The position numbers and the translations under genes are program-made. This document shows, in pieces, positions 1 to 8,086 of a stretch of 64,000 bases of DNA. The first letter of the stretch is position 1. Each line of letters starts with the position of its first letter. Source of the DNA: Demequina gelatinilytica (lineage in GTDB: Bacteria; Actinomycetota; Actinomycetes; Actinomycetales; Demequinaceae); assembly GCF_000971115.1 (NCBI RefSeq), contig NZ_BBLV01000008.1, positions 62,001-126,000 of the forward strand, given 5' to 3'. Below the pieces are notes generated by a model, which had not been told where the DNA came from, did no database searches, and was given only the letters and a program-made list of their open reading frames with translations.

Positions 1-511
1 CCGCGTCGACGGGGTCGAAGCCCATCGCGCCCACGAGCGCCGCGACCACCCTCCTGTCCCCGGCGTCGTCGCCCGCGACGGCGAGGCCGCGGCGGTCGGG
101 ATGCCCGACCGGGTGCGCGAGGTTCTCGAGCTCCCAGACGCTCGCATGGTTGAAGGCCTTCACCACGCGCGCGCCGTCGAGGAACGCGGCGACGGTCTCC
201 GACGTCGAGGTCCGCGGGTCGTCGAGGTCGGGCCGCGCCCCGTCGAGCTCCCACCAGTAGTTCATGGCGTCGACCACCAGGCGGCCCTCGAGCAGCGACG
301 CGGGCAGCGTCCGGTAGCGCCCGAGCGGGATCGCGAGGATCACCACGTCGGCCCCGCACGCCGCCGCCGGGTCGTCGCCGGACGATGCGGTACGGACCTC
401 GATCCCGGCGTCGCGCGCGAGCCGCGCAAGCACCGCGCCGACCCGCCCCGCGCCGAGGATCCCTACCGTGCGCGGCGCCGCGACCTGGTCGTCGTCCCGC
501 GCATCGTCCAC
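1..511 (-). CDS. NADPH-dependent F420 reductase-like oxidoreductase (3' end beyond window)
   Basis: Reading leftward from a GTG at 511, the translation opens with an acidic leader and then a Rossmann dinucleotide motif ([17 protein letters not shown], about residues 14-30). It continues with [10 protein letters not shown] and MNYWWELDG, and reaches [11 protein letters not shown] at the window edge. This order is that of the NADP oxidoreductase/F420-dependent family, which moves hydride between NADPH and F420 or related acceptors in the cytoplasm. About 170 codons are visible; the C-terminus is missing. The GTG start is favoured because a TAGCCT box lies 7 nt upstream with no Shine-Dalgarno, as expected for a leaderless mRNA. 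Whether F420 is really the partner cannot be told from this fragment. Confidence 0.75.
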   Translation of the reverse strand, partial: MDDARDDDQVAAPRTVGILGAGRVGAVLARLARDAGIEVRTASSGDDPAAACGADVVILAIPLGRYRTLPASLLEGRLVVDAMNYWWELDGARPDLDDPRTSTSETVAAFLDGARVVKAFNHASVWELENLAHPVGHPDRRGLAVAGDDAGDRRVVAALVGAMGFDPVDA

Positions 512-518
512 GCCTTGG

Positions 519-524
519 AGGCTA
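519..524 (-). promoter_or_regulatory. Leaderless -10 box for the F420 reductase-like gene
   Basis: TAGCCT on the minus strand, 7 nt before the GTG at 511. It matches the TANNNT spacing seen at many genes in this window. Confidence 0.5.
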
Positions 525-559
525 CCGGGGGCGGCCGACGGCCGCCTGCCGCGCCCCCG

Positions 560-1561
560 CTACAGGCGCTCGATCTCCACCACGGCGTAGACGCCGTCGT
601 CCGTGAGGTACGCCATGGCATCGGCCACGAGCGCCCCCGACTCCACGATCAGGCTGGCGAGCTCCGCGAGCGTCCACCGCGGGGCGACCGGCCACGCGGC
701 CCGCGGGTCGGGCTCGGGCCTGTCCGCGAGCATCGCGGAGAACGCGAGCGCCCCACCCGGTCGGACCAGCGAGAACGCGCGCCCGAGAGCGCGCGCGGAC
801 TCGGCCGGGGTGCGGTCGACCAGCAGGTCGAGCGCCTCGACGAAGTCCTGCGAGCCCTCGGCCACGGGCGGCGCGGCCTCCGCGAGCGCATCGACCCTCG
901 ACAGGAACCTGTGGCGCTCGGGATCGAGGCCCTGCGTCCGCACGAACCGCCGGGTGACGTCGAGCGAGTCGCTGCACGTGTCGATGAAGGTGGCCTCGAC
1001 CTCCGCTCCCGCCTCGCGCGCCTCTGCGAGCGCGCCGATCACGGGAAGCGCGGGCCCGCACGCGAGGCTGGTCCAGCGGACCGTCCGGGCGACGTCGATC
1101 GACGTACGCACCGCGAGCCACTGCACCACGCGCGCCCGCGCCCGCAGGGCCCTCGCGTCTCGCACGAGCGTGAGGTAGCGGCGCGTGAGCGCATCCACGG
1201 GAGAGCCGCTGAAGATCGCATCGCCCTTGGTGCGGCTCGAGAGCCGCGGGGCGGCGGGCATGTAGATGTTCGGCATCGCCGCGGCGGTCCCCAGCCGCGC
1301 GGACCACTCCCGGAACGCCGGGGTGTGGACCGGCGAGGGATGCGCATCGGCATCCTGCGGCCCGGCGTCGGATTCGTCCCCGACCGCCAATCGCAGGACC
1401 CTCAGCCCTGACGGATCGAGCGCGGCCCCATTCACCCGCACGTCGCGTCTCACGAAGCGCTGCGCGGCCCCCTCAGCCGTGTGCACCATCAGAACCTCCG
1501 CATCCCCCGCCGGCCGGCGGTCCCCCAGGAAGAGCGTGTCGACGGGGTGCACCGTCGACAT
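560..1561 (-). CDS. Class I SAM-dependent methyltransferase-like protein
   Basis: About 333 residues. A glycine-containing motif I (SLACGPALPVIGAL, near residue 164) followed by an acidic motif II (FIDTCSDSLDVT, near residue 192) indicates a Rossmann-type S-adenosylmethionine-binding fold. The later VRPGGALAFSAM segment fits the usual strand after the active site. The N-terminal 130 residues match no domain I can name. Substrate is unknown. The start is uncertain: ATG codons at 1567 and 1561 are both possible and neither has a Shine-Dalgarno; a TAACAT box at 1572-1577 suggests a leaderless or near-leaderless transcript. It is divergent from the MFS transporter at 1671. The call rests on motifs only. 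Confidence 0.6.
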   Translation of the reverse strand: MSTVHPVDTLFLGDRRPAGDAEVLMVHTAEGAAQRFVRRDVRVNGAALDPSGLRVLRLAVGDESDAGPQDADAHPSPVHTPAFREWSARLGTAAAMPNIYMPAAPRLSSRTKGDAIFSGSPVDALTRRYLTLVRDARALRARARVVQWLAVRTSIDVARTVRWTSLACGPALPVIGALAEAREAGAEVEATFIDTCSDSLDVTRRFVRTQGLDPERHRFLSRVDALAEAAPPVAEGSQDFVEALDLLVDRTPAESARALGRAFSLVRPGGALAFSAMLADRPEPDPRAAWPVAPRWTLAELASLIVESGALVADAMAYLTDDGVYAVVEIERL

Positions 1562-1658
1562 CGGCATGACGATGTTATGGCGCGCGCGGGGGTTCGGCAA
1601 GGCGAGGGGCAGGGCCGCCCCCTGAAGCGGGGGCTGCCGCGATGTCGGACCCCCGTCG

Positions 1659-1664
1659 CACAAT
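1659..1664 (+). promoter_or_regulatory. Probable leaderless -10 box for the MFS transporter
   Basis: CACAAT lies 6 nt before the ATG at 1671. It deviates from TANNNT at the first base but has the same spacing. Confidence 0.35.
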
Positions 1665-1670
1665 GGCGTG

Positions 1671-3152
1671 ATGACCGACGAGCTGGTGACCCGCGAGGAC
1701 CGTGCGGTGGACGCACCCGACCCTGAGATCGTACGCCGGAACACGGCGGTGATCTGGGTGCTGATCGTCGCCGCGTTCGTGGTGATCCTCAACGAGACGG
1801 TGATGGGCGTCGCGATCCCCCACCTCATGGAGGACCTCGGCATCACCGCCGTCGCCGCGCAGTGGCTCACCACCGCGTTCCTGCTCACCATGTCGGTGGT
1901 GATCCCGGTCACGGGCTTCCTGCTGCGCAGGTTCCACACGCGGCCCATCTTCCTCAGCGCGATGTCCCTGTTCGTCGGCGGCACGCTCATCGCCGCGCTC
2001 GCGCCGGGCTTCGAGGTGCTGCTCGTCGCGCGCGTGGTGCAGGCGTCGGGCACCGCCATCATGCTGCCGCTCCTCATCACCACCGTGATGCAGCTCGAGC
2101 CGCCCGCGACGCGCGGACGGCGCATGGGCTCGATCTCCGTGGTGATCGCGGTCGCGCCGGCGATCGGCCCCACCATGTCGGGCCTCATCCTCAGCGTGCT
2201 GCCGTGGCGCTTCATGTTCGTGTTCGTCCTGCCGATCGCCGCGACGGTGCTGGTGCTCGGGTGGCGCCTCATGCGGAACGTCACCGAGCCGTCGGATGCG
2301 CCCCTCGACGTCCTGTCGGTGGTGCTCGCGGCCCTCGGCTTCGGGGGCCTCGTGCTCGGCCTCAGCCGCATCGGCGAGGCGGGCGAGGGCGGCGCGAGCA
2401 CCTCCGCCTACGGGGCGCTCGCCGTCGGCGTCGCGGTCCTCGGGCTGTTCGTGTGGCGGCAGATCGTCCTCCAGCGGATCGACGACGCCCTGCTCGACCT
2501 GCGCACCTTCAAGGTCCCCACGTTCGCGGTGTCGATCGTGATGTTCGTCATCCTGATGATGTCCCTGTTCGGGATGATCATCCTGCTGCCGCTGTTCATG
2601 CAGGGCGTGCTCGGGCTCTCCGTGCTGCAGAGCGGGCTGCTCCTGCTCCCGGGCGGGCTGCTCATGGGCCTGTGCGCGCCTGCGGTGGGACGCGCCGTGG
2701 ACCGCATCGGCCCCCGGCCGCTGCTGATCCCCGGCGCCGCGCTGGTGGCAGGGGTGCTGTGGACGCTGTCGTTCCTGCTCTCGGAGGCGACGCCGTGGTG
2801 GGCGCTGCTCGCGTGCCACGTCGCGCTGAGCGCGGGGCTCGCCCTCATGTTCACCCCGCTGTTCGCGGCGAGCCTGGGCTCGCTCCCCCCGCACCTGTAC
2901 GCCTACGGGTCCGCGACCGTGTCCACCATCCAGCAGGTGGCCGGGGCCGCGGGCACCGCGCTGTTCGTCTCGACCATGGCGGCGGTCGCGGCGTCGCAGG
3001 AGGCCGCCGGAGCCGCCGAGGCCGCCGCGCAGGCCACCGGGATCCGCGCGGCCTACCTGATCGCCGCGATCCTCGCCTCGGGGGCCGTGGTCGCCGCATG
3101 CTTCATCCAGCGCCCCGTCGACTCGCCAGGGCCCGAGCACGCGGGCCACTGA
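1671..3152 (+). CDS. MFS transporter, DHA2 (EmrB/QacA-type) multidrug exporter
   Basis: A 493-residue polytopic membrane protein with about 14 hydrophobic segments, the count of the 14-TM DHA2 branch of the major facilitator superfamily. The first helix carries the FVVILNETVMGVAIPHL pattern and the stretch around AVAPAIGPTMSGLIL resembles antiporter motif C. These proteins expel drugs or other amphiphiles using the proton gradient. A GTG at 1668 directly precedes the ATG at 1671; the ATG is chosen because it sits 6 nt after a -10-like box. The downstream NUDIX gene is convergent, so this looks like a single-gene transcript. Substrate cannot be inferred and no adjacent regulator is present. 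Confidence 0.85.
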   Translation: MTDELVTREDRAVDAPDPEIVRRNTAVIWVLIVAAFVVILNETVMGVAIPHLMEDLGITAVAAQWLTTAFLLTMSVVIPVTGFLLRRFHTRPIFLSAMSLFVGGTLIAALAPGFEVLLVARVVQASGTAIMLPLLITTVMQLEPPATRGRRMGSISVVIAVAPAIGPTMSGLILSVLPWRFMFVFVLPIAATVLVLGWRLMRNVTEPSDAPLDVLSVVLAALGFGGLVLGLSRIGEAGEGGASTSAYGALAVGVAVLGLFVWRQIVLQRIDDALLDLRTFKVPTFAVSIVMFVILMMSLFGMIILLPLFMQGVLGLSVLQSGLLLLPGGLLMGLCAPAVGRAVDRIGPRPLLIPGAALVAGVLWTLSFLLSEATPWWALLACHVALSAGLALMFTPLFAASLGSLPPHLYAYGSATVSTIQQVAGAAGTALFVSTMAAVAASQEAAGAAEAAAQATGIRAAYLIAAILASGAVVAACFIQRPVDSPGPEHAGH

Positions 3153-3170
3153 GCTCCGCGGCGGGCCGGA

Positions 3171-3659
3171 TCAGCGCTCGAAGCGCGTGACATCCCTTCC
3201 CGCGAGGACCGTGCCCACGCGGCCCTGCATCTCGCGCGACAGCGGCGGAAGGGCGTCCTCGTCGAACCACGCGACCTGCGAGTTCTCGCCGTCCGCGGGG
3301 TGAGGGTCCCCGCTCACGTACCTGAACCGGAACGTGAGGTCCAGGAACTGGACGCGGTCGCCGTTGGGATACGTCGCGGGCGCCTGCGCGTGCACCCAGG
3401 CGAGCGCCTCGGGCTCCGCGACCACGCCGGTCTCCTCGAGGCACTCGCGCGCCGCCGCGACCGCCGGCTCCTCGCCGGGGTCGATGATCCCGCCCACGGC
3501 GGCCCACACGTCGAAGTCGGGACGATGCGCGAGCAGCACCTGCCGCACGCCGGGGCGTCCGGGCGACTCCCGCAGGACCACCGCGGATGCGCTCATCAGC
3601 CACAGCGGATGGGAGCCGACCCGCTCGCGCAACGCGAGGATGAAGCCCGGGGTCGCCAT
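3171..3659 (-). CDS. NUDIX hydrolase (copy 1 of a tandem pair)
   Basis: A 162-residue cytoplasmic protein carrying a complete Nudix box from GIIDPGEEP to RECLEETGV (GX5EX7REUXEEXGU, about residues 57-80), which binds the metal for pyrophosphate hydrolysis of nucleoside-diphosphate derivatives. The N-terminus (GFILALRERVGSHPLWL, then SASAVVLR) and the FLDLTFRFRYVSGDPHPADGEN region are shared almost word for word with the next gene, so the two are tandem duplicates. It begins with ATG at 3659, 6 nt after TAGCGT and with no Shine-Dalgarno. The substrate cannot be inferred from sequence. Confidence 0.88.
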   Translation of the reverse strand: MATPGFILALRERVGSHPLWLMSASAVVLRESPGRPGVRQVLLAHRPDFDVWAAVGGIIDPGEEPAVAAARECLEETGVVAEPEALAWVHAQAPATYPNGDRVQFLDLTFRFRYVSGDPHPADGENSQVAWFDEDALPPLSREMQGRVGTVLAGRDVTRFER

Positions 3660-3665
3660 GCGGCC

Positions 3666-3671
3666 ACGCTA
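3666..3671 (-). promoter_or_regulatory. Leaderless -10 box for NUDIX copy 1
   Basis: TAGCGT on the minus strand, 6 nt before the ATG at 3659. The same hexamer with the same spacing precedes the second NUDIX gene. Confidence 0.5.
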
Positions 3672-3724
3672 CCGCGACGCATCGGGACCGACCAGGGCGG
3701 ATGCTCCACCGCCCCGCGGACGGC

Positions 3725-4213
3725 TCAGAAGGCCCAGCGGGCCACGTCGCCCGGCGCGATCCCCGCGGCGACGCGTGCGGCCATCTCGGGCGACATCTGC
3801 GGAAGCGCGTCGAGCTCGAACCACGCCGCCTCCAGGTTCTCGCCGTCCGCCGGGTGCGGCTCGCCGCTGACGTAGCGGAAGCGGAAGGTCAGGTCGAGGT
3901 ACTGCGAGCGGTCGCCGTTCTCATAGGTCATCTCGGGAAGCGCGTGGACCCACACGAGCGCCTCGGGCTCGGCGACCACATCGGCCTCCTCGAGGCACTC
4001 GCGCGCTCCGGCCGCGGCGGGCTCCTCCCCGGGATCGATGATCCCCGTCACCGGGGTCCACTGGCCGTTGTCCGCGCGGCGGACCAGCAGCACCTGCCGC
4101 TCGCCGGGCCGGCCGGGAGACGGCCTCAGCACCACCGCGGTGACGCCGGGGAGCCACAGGAGGTCGGTGCCGATCTTGTCGCGCAGCTCGAGGATGAACT
4201 CAGGGGTCGCCAT
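3725..4213 (-). CDS. NUDIX hydrolase (copy 2 of a tandem pair)
   Basis: Also 162 residues, a paralogue of the neighbouring gene. The Nudix box is intact (GIIDPGEEP ... RECLEEADVV); the TG before the final hydrophobic pair of copy 1 is AD here, a mild deviation from EEXGU. It shares the MATPEFILELRDKIG start, the YLDLTFRFRYVSGEPHPADGEN segment and the MATPxFIL opening. It has its own leaderless promoter (TAGCGT, 6 nt before ATG), so both copies can be expressed separately. The 5' gap to copy 1 is about 65 bp. Conservation of both boxes argues that both are functional; divergence elsewhere suggests different substrates. Confidence 0.87.
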   Translation of the reverse strand: MATPEFILELRDKIGTDLLWLPGVTAVVLRPSPGRPGERQVLLVRRADNGQWTPVTGIIDPGEEPAAAGARECLEEADVVAEPEALVWVHALPEMTYENGDRSQYLDLTFRFRYVSGEPHPADGENLEAAWFELDALPQMSPEMAARVAAGIAPGDVARWAF

Positions 4214-4219
4214 GACGTC

Positions 4220-4225
4220 ACGCTA
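4220..4225 (-). promoter_or_regulatory. Leaderless -10 box for NUDIX copy 2
   Basis: TAGCGT on the minus strand, 6 nt before the ATG at 4213. Confidence 0.5.
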
Positions 4226-4236
4226 CCGGGCGCACG

Positions 4237-4995
4237 TCACGCGGTCGGCGCCTCGATCGTGGCCCACGCGGGTTGCTTGGGCACGCGACCGTCACCCGAC
4301 GAGCGGCCTGTGAGACGGCGCCCGATCCACGGCAGCACGTAGCGCCCGAGGTAGCGCGACTGCTCGAGCATGCCCGGCCGTCCGGGATCGCCGGCCGGCG
4401 CGAGCGGCAGATCCGTCTCGACACCCAGCGATGCGAGCACGCGCGCCGCGACGCGGGAGTGCCCCAGCGGGTTGAGGTGGAGGCGGTCCTCGTCCCAGTA
4501 CCCGGCGCGGCGCATCTCGGGATCGCGGTAGTTGTCGACGAACGTCACGTGGTCGTGCGTCGCCGCGATGTCGTCGATGAGCTCCATGAGCGGATCGGCC
4601 CGCTCCGAGAAGGTGCGCCCACGCGGCAGGCGCTCCGTCGGGTCGGGTCCCGACAGGATCACCAGGCGCACACCCGCCTCGCCCGTGCGGTCCACGACGC
4701 GGCGCGTCAAGGCGTCGACGCGCGCGAGGTCCCAGCCGGGCCGCATCATGTCGTTGCCGCTGCCGTTGAAGGTCATGACGTCCGGACGGGGCTCGAGGGC
4801 GAGCGCGGCATCGCACTGCTCGGTCGCGATCGGCTCGAGCAGACGCCCGCGGATCGCGAGGTTCGCGTACTCGACGCTCCCGTGCGCCGCCGCGAGGCCG
4901 ATCGCGACGAGGTCCGCCCAGCCGCGCATCGTGCCGTCCGGCTGCGGGTCCCCCACGCCCTCGGTGAAGCTGTCCCCGATCGCCACATATCTCAC
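4237..4995 (-). CDS. SGNH/GDSL hydrolase
   Basis: A 252-residue hydrolase with the four SGNH blocks: block I GDSFTEGVGD (catalytic Ser), block II with Gly in NLAIRGRLL, block III FNGSGNDMM (Asn), and block V with the Asp/His pair in DRLHLNPLGHSRVA. Such proteins are small lipases, acyl- or carbohydrate esterases. There is no signal peptide, so a cytosolic role is likely. The GTG at 4995 (MRYVAIGDS) is preferred over the ATG at 5001 because it lies 8 nt after TAGGGT, and most relatives begin with this sequence. The C-terminal 55 residues (PWIGRRLTGRSSGDG) are basic and unconserved. Substrate unknown. Confidence 0.85.
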   Translation of the reverse strand: MRYVAIGDSFTEGVGDPQPDGTMRGWADLVAIGLAAAHGSVEYANLAIRGRLLEPIATEQCDAALALEPRPDVMTFNGSGNDMMRPGWDLARVDALTRRVVDRTGEAGVRLVILSGPDPTERLPRGRTFSERADPLMELIDDIAATHDHVTFVDNYRDPEMRRAGYWDEDRLHLNPLGHSRVAARVLASLGVETDLPLAPAGDPGRPGMLEQSRYLGRYVLPWIGRRLTGRSSGDGRVPKQPAWATIEAPTA

Positions 4996-5003
4996 GGACA
5001 TCG

Positions 5004-5009
5004 ACCCTA
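5004..5009 (-). promoter_or_regulatory. Leaderless -10 box for the SGNH hydrolase
   Basis: TAGGGT on the minus strand, 8 nt before the GTG at 4995 and only 2 nt before the alternative ATG at 5001. The spacing decides for the GTG start. Confidence 0.45.
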
Positions 5010-5068
5010 GCGCGCCTGCTCCGCACCCATGCACGGGCGCGGACCAGGCGTCGGCGAGGCCTGGGCGG

Positions 5069-6769
5069 CTAGGCCACCGCGGCGTCGGGCAGAGGCTCGG
5101 GTGCCGGCGCCTCGTCCTCCCGGGTCGCCGCGTGCATGCCCGCGAGGTAGCCGAACACGAGCGCGGGACCGAGCGTCGAGCCGGCACCGGGGTACGTGCG
5201 ACCGCAGACCGCCGCGGAGGTGTTGCCGGCGGCGTAGAGGCCGTCGATGACCTCCCCCTCCGTGGACAGCACCCGTGCGTGCTCATCGGTGAGGAGCCCG
5301 CCCTTGGTCCCCAGGTCGCCGAGCACGATCTTGATCGCGACGAAGGGTCCGCGCGCGATCTCGCCGAGGTTCGGGTTCGGGCCGTGGGTCGGGTCGCCGT
5401 AGTAGGTGTCGTAGGCGTCGTGACCGCGCCCGAAGTCCTTGTCCACGCCGTCGCGCGCGAAGGAGTTGAACCGCTGGATGGTCGTCTTGAACGTCGCCTT
5501 GTCCACGCCCATCTTCTCGGCGAGCTCCTCGAGGGTGTCGGCCTTGACCGCGACGCCTTCCTCGAAGAACGTCTTGGACCCCATGAGGAACGCGTTGTTG
5601 AGATAGCGGCGGCGATGACGCACGTCGAGGATCATCCAGCTGTGGTTGGTCCGCTCGAGCCCCCGCTCGATCATCGCGTGGCCGAAGTCGACGTAGCTGG
5701 TGGACTCGTTCACGTAGCGCGAGCCCTCCTGGTCCACGACGATCGAGAACGGCATCGACCGCTCGGAGACGATGAAGGTGGGCCCGCCCTTGCTGGTCGG
5801 GGCGACCGAGGGGCCCCACCATGCATCGTCCATGAGCGCGACGTCCGCGCCGTGGCGCATCCCGATCTCGATCGCGCCGCCCGTGTTCGCGGGGTTCCCG
5901 GAGGACTGCTCGTCGGAGAGTCCCTGGTACTCCGCGCGCCACGCGGCGTTGTGGTCGAAGCCGCCCGCGCCCAGGTGCACGCCGCGACGCGTACGGATCC
6001 GCCTCTCGCCCTCGGGTCCCGCGACCACGGCGCCGACGCACGCGCCGCCTTCGACCACGAGGTCGACGAGCGGCGTCGAGAGGCGGACCTCCGTGCCCTG
6101 CTGCACCTTCGCGATGTACATGAGCCTCGCCGCGAGCGACATGCCCAGACCCGAGAGCTTGCGCGCCGTCACCGCGCCACCCAGGGCGCGGAACACCAGC
6201 CTCGCGCCGCCGATCATGCCGGAGAACGTCGACCACGACCGCGCGAGCAGATAGGTGTCCCCGGCGAACAGGGGCAGGCCGGGCGGCAGGGTCTCGCGCG
6301 CATGGCCGTACCAGTCGCCCAGCTTCTTCACGTCGAACGGCGCCGGCTCGACGGTACGGCCGCCGGCGATGCCGCCGGGCAGGTCCGGGTAGTAGTCGGG
6401 GTAGGCCTTCGCCGTCTTCCACTCGAGCCCGTGACCCTCGAGCCACGAGTGCACCACCGGTGCCGTGCGCACGAACGCCTCGCGGCGCGCAAGGGACGAT
6501 GCAGGACCCACCTCCTCGGGCGTGCCCACGCACGCGTCGAGGTACGTCAGCACCTTCTCCTCGGAGTCCGCGACACCGATCTTCTTCATGCCCGGGTGCG
6601 TGGGGAGCCAGCAGCCGCCCCCGCTCATCGCGGTCGAGCCGCCCCACTTGTCGGAGCCCTCGACCACGAGCACGTCGAGCCCCGCATCCGCCGCAGCGAT
6701 GGCGGCGGACATCGCCGCCGCTCCCGTGCCGACCACCAGGAGGTCGACCTCCTCGTCCCATCCGGCCAT
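5069..6769 (-). CDS. FAD-binding dehydrogenase, 3-ketosteroid delta-1-dehydrogenase/fumarate reductase family
   Basis: 566 residues. The N-terminal FAD-binding GXGXXX motif (DLLVVGTGAAAMSAAIAA, about residues 8-25) and ribose-binding Glu (VVEGSDKWGGSTAMSGG) are followed by a RYVNESTSYVDFG substrate-domain motif. The C-terminal GLYAAGNTSAAVCGR plus YPGAGSTLGPALVFGY block is characteristic of the KstD/flavoprotein branch. Members take hydride from steroids or similar ring substrates onto FAD. Odd feature: the -PFYA- segment common in KstD-like enzymes reads GPFVAIKIVLGDLGT here, so the usual Tyr is Val. A steroid substrate is therefore not assured. Start: ATG at 6769 with a GAAGGGAAG ribosome site. 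Two strong palindromes upstream imply repressor control. Confidence 0.82.
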   Translation of the reverse strand: MAGWDEEVDLLVVGTGAAAMSAAIAAADAGLDVLVVEGSDKWGGSTAMSGGGCWLPTHPGMKKIGVADSEEKVLTYLDACVGTPEEVGPASSLARREAFVRTAPVVHSWLEGHGLEWKTAKAYPDYYPDLPGGIAGGRTVEPAPFDVKKLGDWYGHARETLPPGLPLFAGDTYLLARSWSTFSGMIGGARLVFRALGGAVTARKLSGLGMSLAARLMYIAKVQQGTEVRLSTPLVDLVVEGGACVGAVVAGPEGERRIRTRRGVHLGAGGFDHNAAWRAEYQGLSDEQSSGNPANTGGAIEIGMRHGADVALMDDAWWGPSVAPTSKGGPTFIVSERSMPFSIVVDQEGSRYVNESTSYVDFGHAMIERGLERTNHSWMILDVRHRRRYLNNAFLMGSKTFFEEGVAVKADTLEELAEKMGVDKATFKTTIQRFNSFARDGVDKDFGRGHDAYDTYYGDPTHGPNPNLGEIARGPFVAIKIVLGDLGTKGGLLTDEHARVLSTEGEVIDGLYAAGNTSAAVCGRTYPGAGSTLGPALVFGYLAGMHAATREDEAPAPEPLPDAAVA

Positions 6770-6790
6770 GAGTCTTCCCTTCGGGTCCAG

Positions 6791-6810
6791 ACCGGACAGC
6801 GCTGTCCGGT
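6791..6810. promoter_or_regulatory. Perfect 20-bp palindromic operator (promoter-proximal)
   Basis: ACCGGACAGCGCTGTCCGGT is a perfect inverted repeat 22 bp upstream of the flavoprotein start. With the second copy at 6827-6846 it forms a pair with centres 36 bp apart. Form and length fit a dimeric TetR-type repressor, but no such regulator is encoded next to it. Confidence 0.75.
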
Positions 6811-6821
6811 TCTGGCGCCCG

Positions 6822-6827
6822 AGCCTA
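6822..6827 (-). promoter_or_regulatory. Probable -10 box of the flavoprotein promoter
   Basis: TAGGCT on the minus strand lies between the two operators, so the distal operator fills the -35/-10 spacer and the proximal one covers the early transcribed region. Confidence 0.45.
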
Positions 6828-6846
6828 CCGGACATCCCTGTCCGGT
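6827..6846. promoter_or_regulatory. Second operator, same consensus (promoter-distal)
   Basis: ACCGGACATCCCTGTCCGGT has the same 8-bp arms ACCGGACA/TGTCCGGT around a 4-nt spacer that is not self-complementary. Confidence 0.72.
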
Positions 6847-6896
6847 TACAGGGCGGATCCGCGAGACGCAGCACATGTGCGGCCCGAGGCGCCGGA

Positions 6897-7880
6897 TCAG
6901 CCCGCCTGGATGACGAGCGAGCCCCGAGCCCTGCCCGAGCGGAGGTCCGCGAGCGCGTCGGCGACGCCGTCGAAGCCGTAGGCGCTGACCGCCGGCGCGA
7001 GCCGCAGGTTGCGCGCGAGCGCCAGGAACTCGGCGCCGTCGGCCCGGGTGTTGGCCGTGACGGAGCGGAGGTCGCGCTCGTAGAAGAGCGAGCGGTCGTA
7101 GTCGATCTCCGGGATGGGCGACATGTGGATGCCCGCGCTCACCACCGTCCCGCCGCGCGCCGTCGCATCGAGCGCCTGCGTGAGGATCGCGCCGACGGGC
7201 GCGAACACGATCGCCGAGTCGAGCATCTCGGGAGGCACGGCGTCCTCACCTCCGACGAAGTCCACCTCGAGCTCGCGCGCGAGCGCCTGGTTGCGGTCGC
7301 CGCGCGTGATCGCGAACACGGTCGCGCCGGCCGTCTTGGCGAGCTGCGCCGTGATCGAGGCGCTCGAGCCGAAGCCGTAGATCCCCAGCACCCCTCCCGG
7401 AGGAAGCTGGGCACGCCGCAGCGCCCGGTAGCCGATGATGCCCGCGCACAGGAGCGGCGCGAGCGCGAGCGCCTCGTCATCGTTCGGCAGCGGATACGAG
7501 TAGGCCTCGGGCACTGCGACCAGCTCGGCATAGCCGCCGTCGTGGTCCCACCCGGTGAAGCCCGCGTCCGGGCACAGGTTCTCGCGGCCCGACCTGCACC
7601 AGCGGCACGTCCCGCAGGTGCGATGCAGCCACGCGACGCCGACGCGATCACCGAAGCCCGTCGAGCGCACCGCGTCACCGGCCCCGACGACCGTGCCCAC
7701 CACCTGATGACCGGGCACCACACCCGGACGACGCACAGGCAGGTCACCGTCGATCACGTGAAGGTCGGTGCGGCACACGCCGCACGCCTCGACGCGCACC
7801 AGGAGCTCGTCCGGAGCGGGCACCGGATCGGGCGCGGCCTCACGGTGGAGCGCGCCGTCGCGCACCTTCCAGGCGTCCAT
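6897..7880 (-). CDS. Zinc-dependent alcohol dehydrogenase (MDR superfamily, AdhA-like)
   Basis: 327 residues. Catalytic zinc ligands appear in CGVCRTDLHVIDGDLP and PGHQVVG; the structural zinc lobe is CGTCRWCRSGRENLC (four Cys). The Rossmann nucleotide-binding site is GIYGFGSSASITAQLAK near residue 165. The family oxidises alcohols or reduces aldehydes with NAD(P)H in the cytoplasm. The start is the ATG at 7880, fixed by a GGGAGGTG ribosome-binding site about 6 nt upstream; in-frame codons further upstream have none. It is divergent from the arabinanase at 8087, with a shared 206-bp intergenic region. Substrate is unknown; nothing ties it to the flavoprotein 3' of it except orientation. Confidence 0.88.
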   Translation of the reverse strand: MDAWKVRDGALHREAAPDPVPAPDELLVRVEACGVCRTDLHVIDGDLPVRRPGVVPGHQVVGTVVGAGDAVRSTGFGDRVGVAWLHRTCGTCRWCRSGRENLCPDAGFTGWDHDGGYAELVAVPEAYSYPLPNDDEALALAPLLCAGIIGYRALRRAQLPPGGVLGIYGFGSSASITAQLAKTAGATVFAITRGDRNQALARELEVDFVGGEDAVPPEMLDSAIVFAPVGAILTQALDATARGGTVVSAGIHMSPIPEIDYDRSLFYERDLRSVTANTRADGAEFLALARNLRLAPAVSAYGFDGVADALADLRSGRARGSLVIQAG

Positions 7881-7992
7881 CCCGCACCTCCCAGTCCAGT
7901 GAAGCACCGGGCGCATGGAGGTGCCCGCGCAAGGGTGCACACAGAGCAGCGCCAGGCGCCGCGAGCACCGGAGGATGCGCGCAAACTACCCA

Positions 7993-8021
7993 TTGCGGAC
8001 GCCGTTACATCGTTGTAAGGT
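7993..8021 (+). promoter_or_regulatory. SigA-type promoter with operator in the spacer, GH43 gene 1
   Basis: -35 TTGCGG (7993-7998), 17-bp spacer, -10 TAAGGT (8016-8021). The palindrome TTACATCGTTGTAA (8005-8018) lies across the spacer and runs into the -10. The same palindrome-in-promoter layout precedes the other two GH43 genes, so a common repressor is likely. Confidence 0.7.
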
Positions 8022-8086
8022 CGCCAGCGGCGGGATCGATGCAGATCCCCGCACCCTTCTCTGTCCAACGATGAACAGGAGATGAC

